A DNA stretch of 53,819 nt from assembly GCF_008312835.1 (NCBI RefSeq), contig NZ_VSKS01000033.1, positions 1 through 53,819 of the forward strand, in the 5' to 3' direction. The DNA comes from Streptomyces marokkonensis. GTDB lineage: Bacteria; Actinomycetota; Actinomycetes; Streptomycetales; Streptomycetaceae. Every line of letters begins with the position of its first letter. Within the stretch, counting starts at the first letter, position 1. The position numbers were made by a program, and so were the translations under genes. This document shows, one piece after another, positions 34,501 to 40,261 of this stretch. The notes beneath the pieces were generated by a model, which had not been told where the DNA came from, did not search any database, and saw only the letters and a list, made by a program, of their open reading frames with translations.

Positions 34501-35517
34501 CCGCGCGGCCCGGTCGTCGCCGACCTCGCCGCCGAGGGGCCCCACCTGCTGGTCGAGGGGCCGCCGGGCAGCGGCCGTACGGAACTGCTGCGCGCGGTCG
34601 TCGCCTCGCTGGCCGCCGCCGAGCGCCCCGACCGGCTGGGCATCGTGCTGGTCGACGGCCGGGGCGGCACCGCGACGGGCGCCGGGCCCGGCGAGGGCCT
34701 GCGGGTGTGCACGGACGTACCGCACGTCACCACCCATCTCTGCGCCAACGACCCGGTGCGGATGCGGGAGTTCGCCCAGTCCCTGAGCGCCGAGCTGAAG
34801 CGGCGCGCCGAACTGCTGGGCCGCTCGGACTTCGCGGAGTGGCACACCGGGCGCGAGCTGTCGGACCGCATGGTCGCCCAGCGCACGGCCGCCGCCCGCG
34901 GGGGAGCCGGTGAGCACAACGGCGACCTGGACGCCCCGGCCAGTTCGACGCTGCGGCTGCGGCCGGGGGCGGACCGGCGCAGGACGCAGGCCGCGCCCCC
35001 GCTGCCCCGGCTGGTGGTGGTCGTGGACGACCTGGACGCGCTGGTCTCCCCCGCGCTCGGCTCGCCGGGGCGGCCCGCCGCCGGATCGGTGATGCGGGCG
35101 CTGGAGGCCGTGGCCAGGGAAGGCGAGCGGCTGGGTGTGCATCTGGTGGCGGCCACCGGCCCCTGCGCCCGGACGGCGCAGACCGAGCCGGTGCGGCAGG
35201 CGTCGCTGCGCGTCACGCTCGACGCGCCCGCGCCGGGCGGCGGTCCGGACGACCCGGCACCGGGCCGCGGGCGGCTGGCCCACGCGGACGGGCGGGAGAC
35301 GGCGTTCCAGGGCGGCCGGGTGACCGGCCGCATCCCGCGCACGGCGACCATGCGGCCGACGGTCGTCCCCCTGGAATGGCACCGCATGGGCGACCCCCCG
35401 GCCCGCCGCCAGGTCCGCGAACTCGGCAACGGCCCGACCGACCTGGCCCTGCTCGCCAGCGCGCTGGAACGGGCGGCCCGGCAGGTCTCGGCGGCGGAGG
35501 TGCCGTCGCTCCTCTGA
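31510..35517 (+). CDS. FHA-domain FtsK/SpoIIIE-like ATPase-fold protein with altered Walker A
   Basis: The 1,335-residue protein begins with an EssC-like N-terminal domain (MQIRLTVVDPLGP). A canonical FHA phosphothreonine-binding domain follows at about 105-195 (IRIGRSAGADV, SRLHCAV, LGSTNGTTLDG). A roughly 430-residue disordered linker rich in Gly, Pro, Arg and Ala comes next. The C-terminal half resembles the FtsK/SpoIIIE modules of type VII secretion EccC/EssC proteins: VADLAAEGPHLLVEGPPGSG at about 1003-1022, then RT, and Walker B LVVVVDDLD at about 1167. The Walker A Lys is replaced by Arg, so ATP hydrolysis is doubtful. No WXG100 or other type VII genes are nearby. Divergence from pkaA suggests it reads kinase signals. 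The ATG 31,510 lacks a strong ribosome site. Confidence 0.82.
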   Translation: MQIRLTVVDPLGPSSPARERDASRDVLVTAPAGTALAAVASALASAVSGGDGTSGGTGTPVLYAGDQRLDAQRCTLGEPPLIDGAVLAVGAPGEPEPHPELDDTPTRLHVVAGPDAGGVHLLHGGEIRIGRSAGADVPLDDPDVSRLHCAVTVAPDGRVSVADLGSTNGTTLDGRRVGPRPVRLTPGALLRIGESALRLTPAAGPPARAATTPDGEGHVRVPGPRAGDAVLGGSGLSGDATGTRASGGTGVAGDTARAHGEQAGPPQARTHHAYGSADRSAAGGGGRAYGGRAPGDRAPAGQASAGPTADTHTQDGQASRGPGGRTGDAQVPGDRTPAGQASAARAADAHARDGQPRRGPGGPTGDGQVPGDRAPGGPGAGEGPLVPGQGGAPAAGQRGDGAPRRTVRIATRGDDVPRMPQGRRVSGPRPVEDETHAGRGHLDAGYGTGPADPVRPGHRASGTGHGDSRDEASTAAGRTPAGLPGGVTHGGPPGPGPAQAPGGPTGSTTGDARDRNHGRAPGPGPADASGRAPEGPTARTTGYGETPVPRSVPAPDGTGTGTDTFPAASGAPGSPGSRKGTPVRGTDLPQPSGGRKRGGIGAWARRLAGGRQEREPGGARTGHGTEQDGPATEPALVAPVLPDTWPDPATLLLTALGPGPRLWERGPGHPEALAVRLGTTDRAAPDGSGLLPAVPVTSGLREVGALGLAGPRERLAGLARAVLAQLTALHSPDSLEIVLIAADHARPLEERTAEWSWLGWLPHVRPGHGQDCRLLLAHDREQAAARTDELLRRLADHDHTAAAGPAAPADDGPYTVVVVDGDPGGADVREAVARLALDGPRAGIHLLCLAETAAASPASPVTETYEAACAVAPTFRECGAVALLSGDVATALRLLRVARTGSGTPPGPVGHGTLATVDAVSLAWAERFARALAPLRTDGTAGARHARVSAPLPQSARLLDELGLARATPASLMARWADAADDTRALGGRVTAVLGAGPRGPVVADLAAEGPHLLVEGPPGSGRTELLRAVVASLAAAERPDRLGIVLVDGRGGTATGAGPGEGLRVCTDVPHVTTHLCANDPVRMREFAQSLSAELKRRAELLGRSDFAEWHTGRELSDRMVAQRTAAARGGAGEHNGDLDAPASSTLRLRPGADRRRTQAAPPLPRLVVVVDDLDALVSPALGSPGRPAAGSVMRALEAVAREGERLGVHLVAATGPCARTAQTEPVRQASLRVTLDAPAPGGGPDDPAPGRGRLAHADGRETAFQGGRVTGRIPRTATMRPTVVPLEWHRMGDPPARRQVRELGNGPTDLALLASALERAARQVSAAEVPSLL
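32389..32640 (+). repeat. 114-bp tandem repeat in the FHA protein linker
   Basis: Two consecutive 38-codon units (32389-32502 and 32503-32616) each begin PGDR.PAGQASA and end with TGD.QV. A third partial unit starts at 32,617 (PGDRAPGG). They encode disordered linker. Confidence 0.85.
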
Positions 35518-35535
35518 GGCGCGCGGGGGAGGCCG

Positions 35536-36144
35536 TCAGTGGCCTCCCCGGTTCTTCACACAGGGACCGGTACCGGGCTGCGGCTCGACGTAGGCGCCGT
35601 GCACCTCCGTGGTGAGGTCGTCCTCCGTCACCTGACCGGACACACAGACGACGCCGGTGTGGACGCTGTAGAAGCCGTTGCGGATGAAGACCCCGTGCTC
35701 CTCCCCGCAGCCGAGACGGGCCAGGGCCGCCGCGACCCGCTCCTCGGCGAAGGCGCCGTACGCACCGGCCCCGCCCTCCGCGCGGACCTTCTCCAGCTCC
35801 GCGCGGATCAGCTTCGCCGACGCCGCTCCCCAGGCCCGCTTCTGAGGGGTCAGCGAGCCCCGCATCCGGTAGGCGTGGTTCTCGGCGTAGTGGGGAGCTC
35901 CGTCCCCGTTCCGCTCCTGCCGGCCGTCCGTGCTCCTCGTGGAGGAAGGCGCGGAGGGTGACGGGAGCACCGTGGGCGCCTCGGCCGGCCGCGCGCACGT
36001 GGGCCGGGGGCTGAAGGACGGCCGGGGGCTCCCAGGCCGGGGGCTCTCCGGCCGCGCCGCCTGCCCGGCGCCCTGCTGGGTCCCGCACGCGGTCAGGGCG
36101 ACCGCCAGAAGGGCGACCGCGGTGACTGATCGTCTGATGAACAT
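35536..36144 (-). CDS. Secreted lipoprotein of unknown function
   Basis: The 202-residue precursor starts MFIRRSVTAVALLAVALTAC, a lipoprotein signal with lipobox LTAC. A Pro/Ser-rich tether (PRPGSPRPSFSPRP) follows. The compact C-terminal domain has Cys residues in LGCGEEHGVFIRNGFYSVH, VVCVSGQVTEDD and GTGPCVKNRGGH. The spacing suggests disulphides. I do not recognise the fold. It converges on the FHA gene (18-base gap) and is divergent from the sugar ABC operon. The start is set by the signal peptide; the ribosome site is weak. Confidence 0.82.
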   Translation of the reverse strand: MFIRRSVTAVALLAVALTACGTQQGAGQAARPESPRPGSPRPSFSPRPTCARPAEAPTVLPSPSAPSSTRSTDGRQERNGDGAPHYAENHAYRMRGSLTPQKRAWGAASAKLIRAELEKVRAEGGAGAYGAFAEERVAAALARLGCGEEHGVFIRNGFYSVHTGVVCVSGQVTEDDLTTEVHGAYVEPQPGTGPCVKNRGGH

Positions 36145-36253
36145 GTCCGCAGCATTCCGGCTCGGGACGCCGGTGTCATGAGTCGGCGTACTCACCCCGG
36201 TGACTGGTGGTCACGACGCGGTCACGATAGAGGAGTTGACACGGGACGCGCTC

Positions 36254-36282
36254 TTGCCACCCCCATCCCCCGGGCGTAGACC
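36254..36282 (+). promoter_or_regulatory. Promoter of the sugar ABC operon
   Basis: TTGCCA (36254-36259) and TAGACC (36277-36282) are separated by exactly 17 bases, close to the housekeeping consensus. The first gene starts 65 bases downstream. Confidence 0.55.
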
Positions 36283-36302
36283 AGAGCGCACGGGACAGCG
36301 CT

Positions 36303-36312
36303 CGAACGTTCG
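36303..36312. promoter_or_regulatory. Palindromic operator candidate of the sugar ABC operon
   Basis: CGAACGTTCG is a perfect 10-bp palindrome about 20 bases after the -10 box, where a repressor would block transcription. A direct repeat AGTACGA-CGG-AGTACGA follows. LacI-family repressors often bind central ACGT/GCGC palindromes of this type. Confidence 0.5.
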
Positions 36313-36347
36313 GTGAAGTACGACGGAGTACGAAGAACGGGGCAGTG

Positions 36348-37766
36348 ATGCGCAGGACGAGCAGGATCATCCGGATACGCCGGTCGCCCGACAATCGTGT
36401 GACGACTCCCCGCCCCCGCACGGCCGCGAGAGCCGCCGCCGCGCTCGCCGCGGTTGTCCTCGCGGTGTCGCTCACCGCCTGCGGGGGCGACGACGACAGC
36501 GGCGACAACGACAAGGGCGGCGGGACCGGCGACACCGGCACCACCGTCACCCTGCCGAAGCTGGACGGCGAGAGCCTGGAGGTCGCCGCCGTGTGGACCG
36601 GCGCCGAGCAGGCCAACTTCAAGAAGGTCCTCGCGGAGTTCGAGAAGCGCACCGGCGCCGAGGTGACCTTCGTGCCCGCCCAGGACCCGATCATCAACTT
36701 CCTCGGCTCCAAGGTCGCGGGCGGCGCCCCGCCGGACGTGGCCATGCTGCCGCAGCCGGGTGCCATCAAGCAGGCGGTGGAGAAGGGCTGGGCCAAGCCG
36801 CTGGGCGCGGAGGCCACCAAGGAGCTCGGCAAGAACTACTCGCAGGGCTGGCAGGACATCGGCACGGTCGACGGCAAGCAGTACGGCGTGTACTACAAGG
36901 CCGCCAACAAATCGCTGATCTGGTACAACGCCCAGGTCTTCGAGAACGCCGGCGCGGCCGAGCCCAAGACGTGGGACGAACTGCTCACCGCCGCGCGGAC
37001 GGTGTACGACTCCGGCGTCACCCCCTTCTCGGTCGGCGGCGCCGACGGCTGGACGCTGACCGACTGGTTCGAGAACGTCTATCTGTCCCAGGCGGGGCCG
37101 GAGAAGTACGACCGGCTGGCCCGGCACGAGATCAAGTGGACGGACCCGTCCGTCAAGGAGGCGCTCACCACGCTCGCCGAGATCTGGGGCAAGAAGGACT
37201 ATGTCGCGGGCGGCGCGTCCGGCGCGCTGCAGACCGAGTTCCCGGCGTCCGTGACGCAGACCTTCACCGGCGGCGACCAGCCCAAGGCCGGCATGGTCTA
37301 CGAGGGCGACTTCGTGCAGGTCAACATCGCCGAGACCGAGGCCGAGGTGGGCACGGACGCCAAGGTGTTCCCGTTCCCCGCGGTGGGTGACGCCCCGCCC
37401 GTGGTGTCCGGCGGCGACGCGGCGGTGATCCTGAAGGACTCGAAGGCGGCGCAGGCGCTGGCGACCTTCCTGGCCTCCCCGGACGCGGCGGGCATCCAGG
37501 CGAAGCTCGGCGGGTACCTCTCGCCGAACAAGAACGTGCCGAACTCGGCGTACCCCAACGAGGTCCAGCGGAAGATGGCCAAGGCGTTGATCGACGCCGG
37601 GGACGATTTCCGCTTCGACATGTCCGACCAGGCCCCGCAGGCCTTCGGCGGCACGCCCGGCAAGGGCGAGTGGAAGGCGCTGCAGGACTTCCTGAAGAAC
37701 CCGAAGGACGTCGCGGGGACGCAGGCGAAGCTGGAGGCCGACGCGGCCGCGGCGTACGGGAACTGA
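36348..37766 (+). CDS. Extracellular solute-binding lipoprotein (sugar ABC importer)
   Basis: The 472-residue precursor has an Arg-rich start, a signal helix and lipobox LTAC, then an acidic tether (GGDDDSGDNDKGGG). The body has family 1 (carbohydrate) binding-protein features: VWTGAEQANFKKVLAEFEKR, GAPPDVAMLPQPG and YYKAANKSLIWYNAQVFENA. The late GDAAVILKDSKAAQALATFL and YLSPNKNVPNSAYP match alpha-glucoside/maltose-type proteins. It is anchored outside and delivers sugar to the permeases. ATG 36,348 is preceded by GGGG; GTG 36,399 is an alternative that gives a more typical signal peptide. The three-gene operon contains no ATPase gene, so a shared ATPase such as MsiK is probably used. Confidence 0.93.
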   Translation: MRRTSRIIRIRRSPDNRVTTPRPRTAARAAAALAAVVLAVSLTACGGDDDSGDNDKGGGTGDTGTTVTLPKLDGESLEVAAVWTGAEQANFKKVLAEFEKRTGAEVTFVPAQDPIINFLGSKVAGGAPPDVAMLPQPGAIKQAVEKGWAKPLGAEATKELGKNYSQGWQDIGTVDGKQYGVYYKAANKSLIWYNAQVFENAGAAEPKTWDELLTAARTVYDSGVTPFSVGGADGWTLTDWFENVYLSQAGPEKYDRLARHEIKWTDPSVKEALTTLAEIWGKKDYVAGGASGALQTEFPASVTQTFTGGDQPKAGMVYEGDFVQVNIAETEAEVGTDAKVFPFPAVGDAPPVVSGGDAAVILKDSKAAQALATFLASPDAAGIQAKLGGYLSPNKNVPNSAYPNEVQRKMAKALIDAGDDFRFDMSDQAPQAFGGTPGKGEWKALQDFLKNPKDVAGTQAKLEADAAAAYGN

Positions 37767-37773
37767 TCCGGCG

Positions 37774-39123
37774 ATGGCGTCGGACACGGCGGCGGGGGCC
37801 CCGAAGTCGGCCCCTGCCGCGCCCAAGTCGCGCAGGAGCGTCACCGGCACACGGAGAACGGTCGCGGCGCTGTTCCTGCTGCCCGCGCTCCTGCTGCTCG
37901 GTGCGCTCGTGGTCTACCCGATCGGGTACTCCGTCATCCGCAGCTTCTACGACCAGTCCGGCGACGGCTTCGCCGGAGTCGACAACTACCGGGCCCTGTT
38001 CACCGACGACGGCATCCGCACCGCCCTGAGGAACAACGTCGTCTGGGTGGTGTTCGCGCCGACGGTCGCGACCGCGCTGGGCCTGATCTTCGCGGTGCTG
38101 ACCGAACGGGTGCGCTGGGGAACGGCGTTCAAGCTGGTCGTCTTCATGCCGATGGCGATCTCGATGCTTGCGGCCGGGATCATCTTCCGCCTGGTGTACG
38201 ACCAGGACCCGGACAAGGGCGTGGCGAACGCGGTGTGGGTGGGGGTGCACGACACCTTCGCCCAGTCCTCGGCGTTCCCGAAGGCGCACCCGGGCCGTGA
38301 GTCGCCGCTGGAACCGGCCGGCGGGGGCGCGTTCATCACCAGGGGGACGGTGAGCGCCGGTGACACGGTCACGCTGCCGCTGGTCGGTGTCGCCCCGGAC
38401 GTGATGCCGGACGACGCGGAACCGGCGGCGGCGCCGAAGCCGGAGGGCGACCGGATCACCGGCACCGCCTGGCAGGACTTCACCCGGGGCAAGGGCGTCG
38501 GCACGCTGAACGAGGTCGACGCCTCCGAGCTGGGCTATCCGGGGATGCGGATCGAGGCCGTCAAGGACGGCGCGGTGGTGGAGACGGCCACGGCGGGCGG
38601 CGACGGCACGTTCTCCCTGTCGTCGAAGGCCGACGGGGCGCACCTGCGGCTCCCGGCGAGCAACTTCGCGGCGCCGTACAACGGCCTGGACTGGCTCGGC
38701 CCGTCGCTGGTCACACCGGCCGTCATCGGCTCGTACATCTGGATGTGGGCGGGCTTCGCGATGGTGCTGATCGCGGCCGGGCTCGCGGGCATGCCCCGGG
38801 AGCTGCTGGAGGCCGCGCGGGTGGACGGCGCGAACGAGTGGCAGGTGTTCCGGCGGGTCACGGTGCCCCTGCTGGCACCGGTCCTCGCGGTGGTCACCGT
38901 CACCCTGATGATCAACGTGCTGAAGGTGTTCGACCTGGTCTTCATCATCGCCCCGGGCTCCTCCCAGGACGACGCGAACGTCCTGGCGCTGGAGCTGTAC
39001 CGCAAGGGCTTCTCCGAGGACCAGCCGGGCATCGCCAGCGCGATCGCGGTGCTCCTGCTGCTGCTGGTGATCCCGGTGATGTGGTTCAACGTGCGTCGGC
39101 TGAGGCGGGAGGTCAGGCGATGA
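37774..39123 (+). CDS. Sugar ABC transporter permease with an inserted extracellular domain
   Basis: The 449-residue protein is a MalF/AglF-type permease, longer than the usual roughly 300. Helix 1 is VAALFLLPALLLLGALVVYP, and the EAA loop EAARVDGANEWQVFRRVTVP contacts the ATPase. Between GVANAVWVG (about 150) and LDWLGPSLV (about 305) lies an insertion of about 140 residues. Part of it (GTAWQDFTRGKGVGTLNEVD, ending GGDGTFSL) looks like a CNA-B/SdrD-type beta-sandwich. The loop sits outside the membrane, like the MalF P2 loop that docks the binding protein. The ATG is 8 bases after the binding-protein stop. Its TGA lies in a 37-bp segment duplicated at 39,182-39,218. Confidence 0.9.
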   Translation: MASDTAAGAPKSAPAAPKSRRSVTGTRRTVAALFLLPALLLLGALVVYPIGYSVIRSFYDQSGDGFAGVDNYRALFTDDGIRTALRNNVVWVVFAPTVATALGLIFAVLTERVRWGTAFKLVVFMPMAISMLAAGIIFRLVYDQDPDKGVANAVWVGVHDTFAQSSAFPKAHPGRESPLEPAGGGAFITRGTVSAGDTVTLPLVGVAPDVMPDDAEPAAAPKPEGDRITGTAWQDFTRGKGVGTLNEVDASELGYPGMRIEAVKDGAVVETATAGGDGTFSLSSKADGAHLRLPASNFAAPYNGLDWLGPSLVTPAVIGSYIWMWAGFAMVLIAAGLAGMPRELLEAARVDGANEWQVFRRVTVPLLAPVLAVVTVTLMINVLKVFDLVFIIAPGSSQDDANVLALELYRKGFSEDQPGIASAIAVLLLLLVIPVMWFNVRRLRREVRR

Positions 39124-39218
39124 ACCGGGGTCGGCCGAGAACCTGCCGGGGGTCCGGGGGTCGCCCCCCGGGTGGGGACAGCAACGTGCGTCGGCTGAGG
39201 CGGGAGGTCAGGCGATGA
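39087..39218 (+). repeat. 37-bp gene-junction duplication around a 58-bp hairpin-bearing insert
   Basis: Bases 39087-39123 and 39182-39218 are identical (37 bp, offset 95). Each copy contains the last codons of the first permease, the GGGAGG ribosome site and the ATGA overlap. Between them are 58 bases, 39124-39181, which include a 25-bp stretch (39148-39172) identical to 1-25 of the window. Without the event, the two permease genes would overlap as ATGA. A 32-codon frame (39120-39217) runs through the insert and repeats the permease C-terminus. Confidence 0.95.
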
Positions 39219-40114
39219 GTCTCACCAAGGCGGGTGCGCCCGCCGCCCCCGCCGTCAGGACCGGGCAGCCGCTGGGCTCCAGGCTCAGCCAGTGGGTGAG
39301 CGGCGGTCTGGTCCGGGTCTTCCTGATCGTCGTGGGCCTGTTCTGGCTGGTCCCCACGGTCGGACTGCTGCTGGCCAGCCTGCGCAGCCCGCGGGACGTG
39401 GCCGCCGACGGCTGGTGGACGGTGTTCACCGAGCCCTCGCAACTCACCGTCGGCGCCTACGAGACGCTGCTGAAGAACGACGACATCACCGGCTCGCTGC
39501 TGAACACGGTGTACATCACCGTCCCGGCGACCGTGCTCGTGGTGGTGATCGGCTCGCTCGCCGGATACGCCTTCGCCTGGATGGAGTTCCCGGGCCGCGA
39601 CTGGTGGTTCCTGGCGGTCGTGGGGCTGCTGGTGGTGCCGGTGCAGGTGGCGCTGATCCCGATCGCCGAACTCTTCGGCAACCTGGGCATCTTCGGCTCC
39701 CTGACCGGCGTGGTCCTCTTCCACGTCGGTTTCGGTCTGCCGTTCGCGGTCTTCCTGCTGCGGAACTTCTTCGCGGAGATCCCGCGGGAGCTGCTGGAGG
39801 CGGCCCGGCTGGACGGCGCGGGCGAACTGCGGTTGTTCGTCCGGGTCGTGATGCCGCTCGCCGGGCCGGCGATCGCCGCGCTCGGCATCTTCCAGTTCCT
39901 GTGGGTGTGGAACGACATGCTGGTGGCGCTGATCTTCACCGACTCCGGCAGCCAGCCGATCACGGTCGCCCTGCAGACGCAGGTACGGCAGTTCGGCAAC
40001 AACATCGACGTCCTGGCGCCCGGCGCGTTCATCTCGATGGTGGTCCCGCTGGTCGTGTTCTTCGCGTTCCAGCGGCAGTTCGTGTCCGGCGTGATGGCGG
40101 GTGCGGTCAAGTAG
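39215..40114 (+). CDS. Sugar ABC transporter permease (MalG type)
   Basis: The 299-residue permease has six predicted helices (first LVRVFLIVVGLFWLVPTVGL). The EAA loop EAARLDGAGELRLFVRVVMP has the conserved Gly for ATPase docking. AGYAFAWMEFPGRDWW and GLPFAVFLLRNFFAEIPREL match the MalG family. GGGAGG lies 7 bases before ATG 39,215. The duplicated junction upstream moved this gene 95 bases from its original stop-start overlap, so tight coupling to the first permease may be lost; each copy keeps a ribosome site. Confidence 0.95.
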   Translation: MSLTKAGAPAAPAVRTGQPLGSRLSQWVSGGLVRVFLIVVGLFWLVPTVGLLLASLRSPRDVAADGWWTVFTEPSQLTVGAYETLLKNDDITGSLLNTVYITVPATVLVVVIGSLAGYAFAWMEFPGRDWWFLAVVGLLVVPVQVALIPIAELFGNLGIFGSLTGVVLFHVGFGLPFAVFLLRNFFAEIPRELLEAARLDGAGELRLFVRVVMPLAGPAIAALGIFQFLWVWNDMLVALIFTDSGSQPITVALQTQVRQFGNNIDVLAPGAFISMVVPLVVFFAFQRQFVSGVMAGAVK

Positions 40115-40133
40115 CAGATCCGGCTGGCCGGTT

Positions 40134-40164
40134 GAAGGGGCGGACCGGGAAGGTCCGCCCCTTC
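40134..40164. terminator. Terminator of the sugar ABC operon
   Basis: A perfect 13-bp stem (GAAGGGGCGGACC, 40134-40146, with 40152-40164) with a 5-base loop lies 20 bases after the permease stop. Confidence 0.95.
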
Positions 40165-40261
40165 GGGTGACGGACGTCCCCCGGATGCCGCGGGTGGCGT
40201 AACCAAGTCGGCCCAGCGGCCGTTGCCGGGCAGAACGCCCGCACCGACCGTTGGATGCCCC

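Noticed and set aside
31297-35382. Antisense open frame of more than 1,300 codons opposite the FHA-FtsK gene
   Set aside because: No recognisable domain, extreme Arg/Gly content, and the plus strand shows intact FHA and P-loop motifs.
39120-39218. 32-codon frame with a ribosome site through the hairpin insert
   Set aside because: It arises from the duplicated start and stop sequences. The product is hairpin-encoded residues plus the permease tail, so I treat it as a by-product of the duplication, although it may be translated.
40223-40261. TTG start at 40,223 for the first bifunctional glycosyltransferase
   Set aside because: The 13 extra residues do not match the paralogues, whose proteins begin at MPRFSxIVP; TTG 40,262 fits the alignment better.
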